Shown one piece after another: positions 23,843 through 26,526 of a stretch of 26,526 bases of DNA. Source of the DNA: DASYHS01 sp035998295 (GTDB taxonomy: Bacteria; Pseudomonadota; Alphaproteobacteria; Azospirillales; Azospirillaceae); the NCBI RefSeq assembly GCF_035998295.1, contig NZ_DASYHS010000048.1, positions 1-26,526 of the forward strand. Reading direction: 5' to 3'. A program made the position numbers and the translations under genes. How positions within the stretch are numbered: position 1 is the first letter of the stretch; each line of letters begins with the position of its first letter. Below the pieces are notes generated by a model that saw only the letters and a list, made by a program, of their open reading frames with translations, was not told the DNA's origin and searched no databases.

Positions 23843-24520
23843 ATGGACCTGGAACCGACGACGACCGGCGGCTCGCTGATCGGCTTGCTCGAGGCCGGCG
23901 GGCCGATCATGTACGTGCTGGCGGCGCTGTCCGTGCTGGCCACGGCGATCGTGCTCGCCAAGCTCCTGCGGTTCGCGCTGCGCGGCAGCGGGCCCGGGTG
24001 GCGGACCCGGGTCGCGCTGGAGGCCTGGGAAGCCGGCCGGGGCGAGGAGGCGTTGCGCCTGCTCGAAGGCGACCGGAGCCCGGCCGCCCCGGCCCTCGCC
24101 CGGGCGGCGGCCGGCCGCCTGTCCGGCGATACGCCCGAGTCGCGGCTGCGCGAAGAAGCGTCGCGCCTTGCCCAGCGGCAGTTGGACGGGGTCGCCTCGG
24201 GCCTCAAGGCGCTCGCCCTGGTCGCGACGCTCAGCCCGCTGCTCGGCCTGCTCGGGACCGTCATCGGCATGATCGACGCCTTCCGCGCGATGGAAGCGGC
24301 GGGAAGCCGGGTCGATCCCTCGATCCTGTCGGGCGGCATCTGGGTCGCGTTGCTGACGACGGCCGCGGGCCTCGTCGTCGCGATCCCGGCGGCGGCGGCG
24401 CACGGCCTGCTGGAAGCGCATGCCGACCATGCCGCGCGCGGCTTCGAGGACGCGCTGACCCGCATCTTCACCCGCGGCCCGGCGGCGGCCCAGCCGCGCG
24501 CCCGCCTCGCAGCCGAGTGA
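23843..24520 (+). CDS. exbB: ExbB, TonB-system proton channel subunit
   Basis: A 225-residue MotA/TolQ/ExbB-family inner-membrane protein. The first span lies at about 20-43 (GGPIMYVLAALSVLATAIVLAKLL). A cytoplasmic helical loop (about 50-115) follows, then the two pore-lining spans: one around LALVATLSPLLGLLGTVIGMI and one around GIWVALLTTAAGLVVAIPAAA, with the conserved polar Thr residues. ExbB pentamers enclose the ExbD pair and pass protons to energise TonB. Its loop is shorter than in E. coli ExbB's relatives with N-terminal extensions, and there is no signal peptide. GGAGGAAGG lies just before the ATG. A Fur-like box lies 40 bases upstream, and the first exbD starts 7 bases after the stop. 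Confidence 0.92.
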   Translation: MDLEPTTTGGSLIGLLEAGGPIMYVLAALSVLATAIVLAKLLRFALRGSGPGWRTRVALEAWEAGRGEEALRLLEGDRSPAAPALARAAAGRLSGDTPESRLREEASRLAQRQLDGVASGLKALALVATLSPLLGLLGTVIGMIDAFRAMEAAGSRVDPSILSGGIWVALLTTAAGLVVAIPAAAAHGLLEAHADHAARGFEDALTRIFTRGPAAAQPRARLAAE

Positions 24521-24527
24521 GGCCGCG

Positions 24528-24926
24528 ATGGGGTTCGAGCTCGGCCGCCGGCGCGGCCCGAGGACGCTGATCGGCCTGACGCCGCTGATCGACGTCGTCT
24601 TCATCCTGCTGGTCTTCTTCATGCTGGCGTCGAACTTCCGGAACTGGCGAGCGATCGGCCTCGACGCGCCCGCGCGCGGTGGCGGGCAGGGCGACGGGAT
24701 CACCGTGGTCCTGCTGCTGGCCGCCGACGGACGCGCCGTGCTCGACGGAGAAGCGGTCGCGGGCGAAGCGCTGGGACGGCGGCTGGCGGCGCTGGCCGCC
24801 CGCACCGAGCCGCCGCCGGTCGTGGTGCGGGCCGAGCCCGGCGTGGCGCTGCAGCGCGCGGTCGACGCGCTGGCGGCGGCGCGCGGCGCGGGACTGGCGC
24901 GGGTCACCCTCGGCGCGGCGCGCTAG
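24528..24926 (+). CDS. exbD: ExbD (first copy, with the proton-carrying Asp)
   Basis: 132 residues: a short basic cytoplasmic N-terminus (FELGRRRGPRT), one span LTPLIDVVFILLVFFML, then a periplasmic domain of the ExbD/TolR type ending in VDALAAARGAGLARVTLG. The essential membrane aspartate is present as Asp22 (codon GAC, 24591-24593), equivalent to Asp25 of E. coli ExbD. It works with ExbB and TonB to couple the proton gradient to outer-membrane receptor transport. It is 7 bases downstream of exbB and 12 bases upstream of the second exbD, so the copies are surely co-expressed. Confidence 0.92.
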   Translation: MGFELGRRRGPRTLIGLTPLIDVVFILLVFFMLASNFRNWRAIGLDAPARGGGQGDGITVVLLLAADGRAVLDGEAVAGEALGRRLAALAARTEPPPVVVRAEPGVALQRAVDALAAARGAGLARVTLGAAR

Positions 24927-24938
24927 GAGGTCTGTTCG

Positions 24939-25339
24939 ATGGTCCGTCTGCGCCGCCCCTCCCCCGCCGCGGAGCATGAAGGCACGTTGCCGTTGATCAA
25001 CGTCGTCTTCCTGCTGCTGATCTTCTTCATGGTGGCCGGGGCGCTCGAACGGCTCGACGCCTTCCCCGTGGAGGCGCCGCGGGCCGATGCCGGCGAGGCC
25101 GCGCCACCAGAGGAAGAGGTGGTGCTGATCGGCGCCGACGGGCGCCTGGCTTTCGGCACCGAGATCTTCGCCTCGGCTGAGGCGCTGGCTGAAAGGGTCG
25201 CGCGGGCACGGGGCGGCGGCGAGCAGCGGCCGCTGACCGTGAAGGCGGATGCCGGCGCCGAAGCGACCGCCGTCGTCGAGATCCTGCATGGGCTGCGCGC
25301 AGCCGGCATCCGGCGGGTAACGCTGCTGGCGGAGGGGAC

Positions 25340-25343
<4 letters not shown>
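24939..25343 (+). CDS. ExbD-like second copy lacking the membrane Asp (Asn21)
   Basis: 134 residues with the same layout as the preceding ExbD: a basic cytoplasmic start (MVRLRRPSPAAEHEG), a span TLPLINVVFLLLIFFMVAG, and a periplasmic domain ending VVEILHGLRAAGIRRVTLL. In the otherwise well-kept span the key Asp is replaced by Asn21 (codon AAC, 24999-25001), so this subunit should not itself carry the proton. The frame, length and periplasmic fold are intact, so it is not a decayed gene. It probably forms a mixed dimer with the Asp-bearing ExbD inside the ExbB ring. A good ribosome site (AGGAGG) precedes the ATG. Its stop overlaps the tonB start as GTGA. Confidence 0.9.
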
Positions 25344-26267
<924 letters not shown>

Positions 26268-26275
<8 letters not shown>

Positions 26276-26510
26276 AATCCTTGGCCAGTTCGTCGCGCAC
26301 GGCTTCGGGCATCACCGCCATGTGGCCGTAGGCGTCGTGGCCGACGCCGACGATCACCTGCACGCCGGGCTGGCGGAACTTCGCGATCTGGCCGGGAGTG
26401 AAGGGAAAATGGACGAACTGCACCGACGACGCCTTGCCGGCCGCCGTCGTGCGGTCGACGTCGGCCTCGGGCACGCCCTTGACCGTCTCGCCGGCGAACT
26501 GGATCGTCAT
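26268..26510 (-). CDS. Small protein of unrecognised family
   Basis: 80 residues, apparently complete: GAGGAG lies just before the ATG at 26510, and TGA is at 26270-26268. There is no signal peptide or membrane span. The sequence reads as a compact alpha/beta protein (MTIQFAGETVKGVPEADVDR, FVHFPFTPGQIAKFRQPGVQ, VIVGVGHDAYGHMAVMPEAV). The closing His/Tyr-rich DAYGHMAVMPE stretch and FTPGQIAKFR look conserved rather than random. I do not recognise the family and give no function. Its 3' end overlaps the convergent tonB gene by 8 bases, with no terminator between them. Codon use matches its neighbours. Confidence 0.65.
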
Positions 26511-26526
26511 GGTCTCCTCGACGCCG

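Noticed and set aside
21055..24570. Open frame of about 1170 codons on the plus strand
   Set aside because: It runs antisense to the IucA-IucB gene and then out of frame through the MFS and exbB genes. It is rich in Arg, Gly and Pro with no domain, as expected of a shadow frame in GC-rich DNA.

Overview
The window is very GC-rich, tightly packed and typical of an alphaproteobacterium, probably Rhodospirillales or a relative. This rests on base composition, codon use and the look of the housekeeping proteins (YejA-type binding protein, Pat-like acyl-CoA synthetase/GNAT fusion). No rRNA, tRNA, insertion sequence, phage or CRISPR array was seen.

Left part (1-9853), mostly unlinked household genes: the 3' end of an unrecognised gene; a roughly 390-base non-coding stretch with hairpins and a C-rich tandem repeat; a PfkB-family adenosine/sugar kinase; a YejA-like periplasmic peptide-binding protein; inorganic pyrophosphatase; an 893-residue ADP-forming acyl-CoA synthetase fused to a GNAT domain; a small two-span membrane protein; a D-2-hydroxyacid dehydrogenase; a secreted SH3-domain protein; and a stand-alone DUF4157 HExxH protein.

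Right part (9911-26275), one self-contained iron system. A leftward eight-gene operon (22512 down to 9911) makes and retrieves a citrate-hydroxamate siderophore. Its order is an IucA-IucB fusion, IucC, IucD, a FhuD-like binding protein, a TonB-dependent receptor, a FhuC-like ATPase, a fused FhuB-like permease and a FhuF-like reductase. This keeps the classical iucA-iucB-iucC-iucD-iutA order, with iucA and iucB joined into one gene and the ABC/FhuF uptake genes added. Diverging from it are an MFS transporter (probable siderophore exporter), then exbB, two exbD genes and tonB. Two closely similar Fur-like boxes, one in the divergent promoter and one at the MFS stop codon just before exbB, suggest that the whole set is iron-repressed.

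How it works together (inference): IucD hydroxylates lysine or a related diamine, the IucB domain acetylates it, and the IucA domain and IucC attach two such arms to citrate. The MFS protein exports the product. The receptor, powered by ExbB/ExbD/TonB, brings the ferric complex to the periplasm, the FhuD/B/C proteins bring it into the cytoplasm, and the FhuF protein releases the iron. Two features stand out: the IucA-IucB fusion, and an ExbD pair in which the second copy has Asn where the first has the proton-carrying Asp. The window ends with a small unrecognised gene whose 3' end overlaps tonB.
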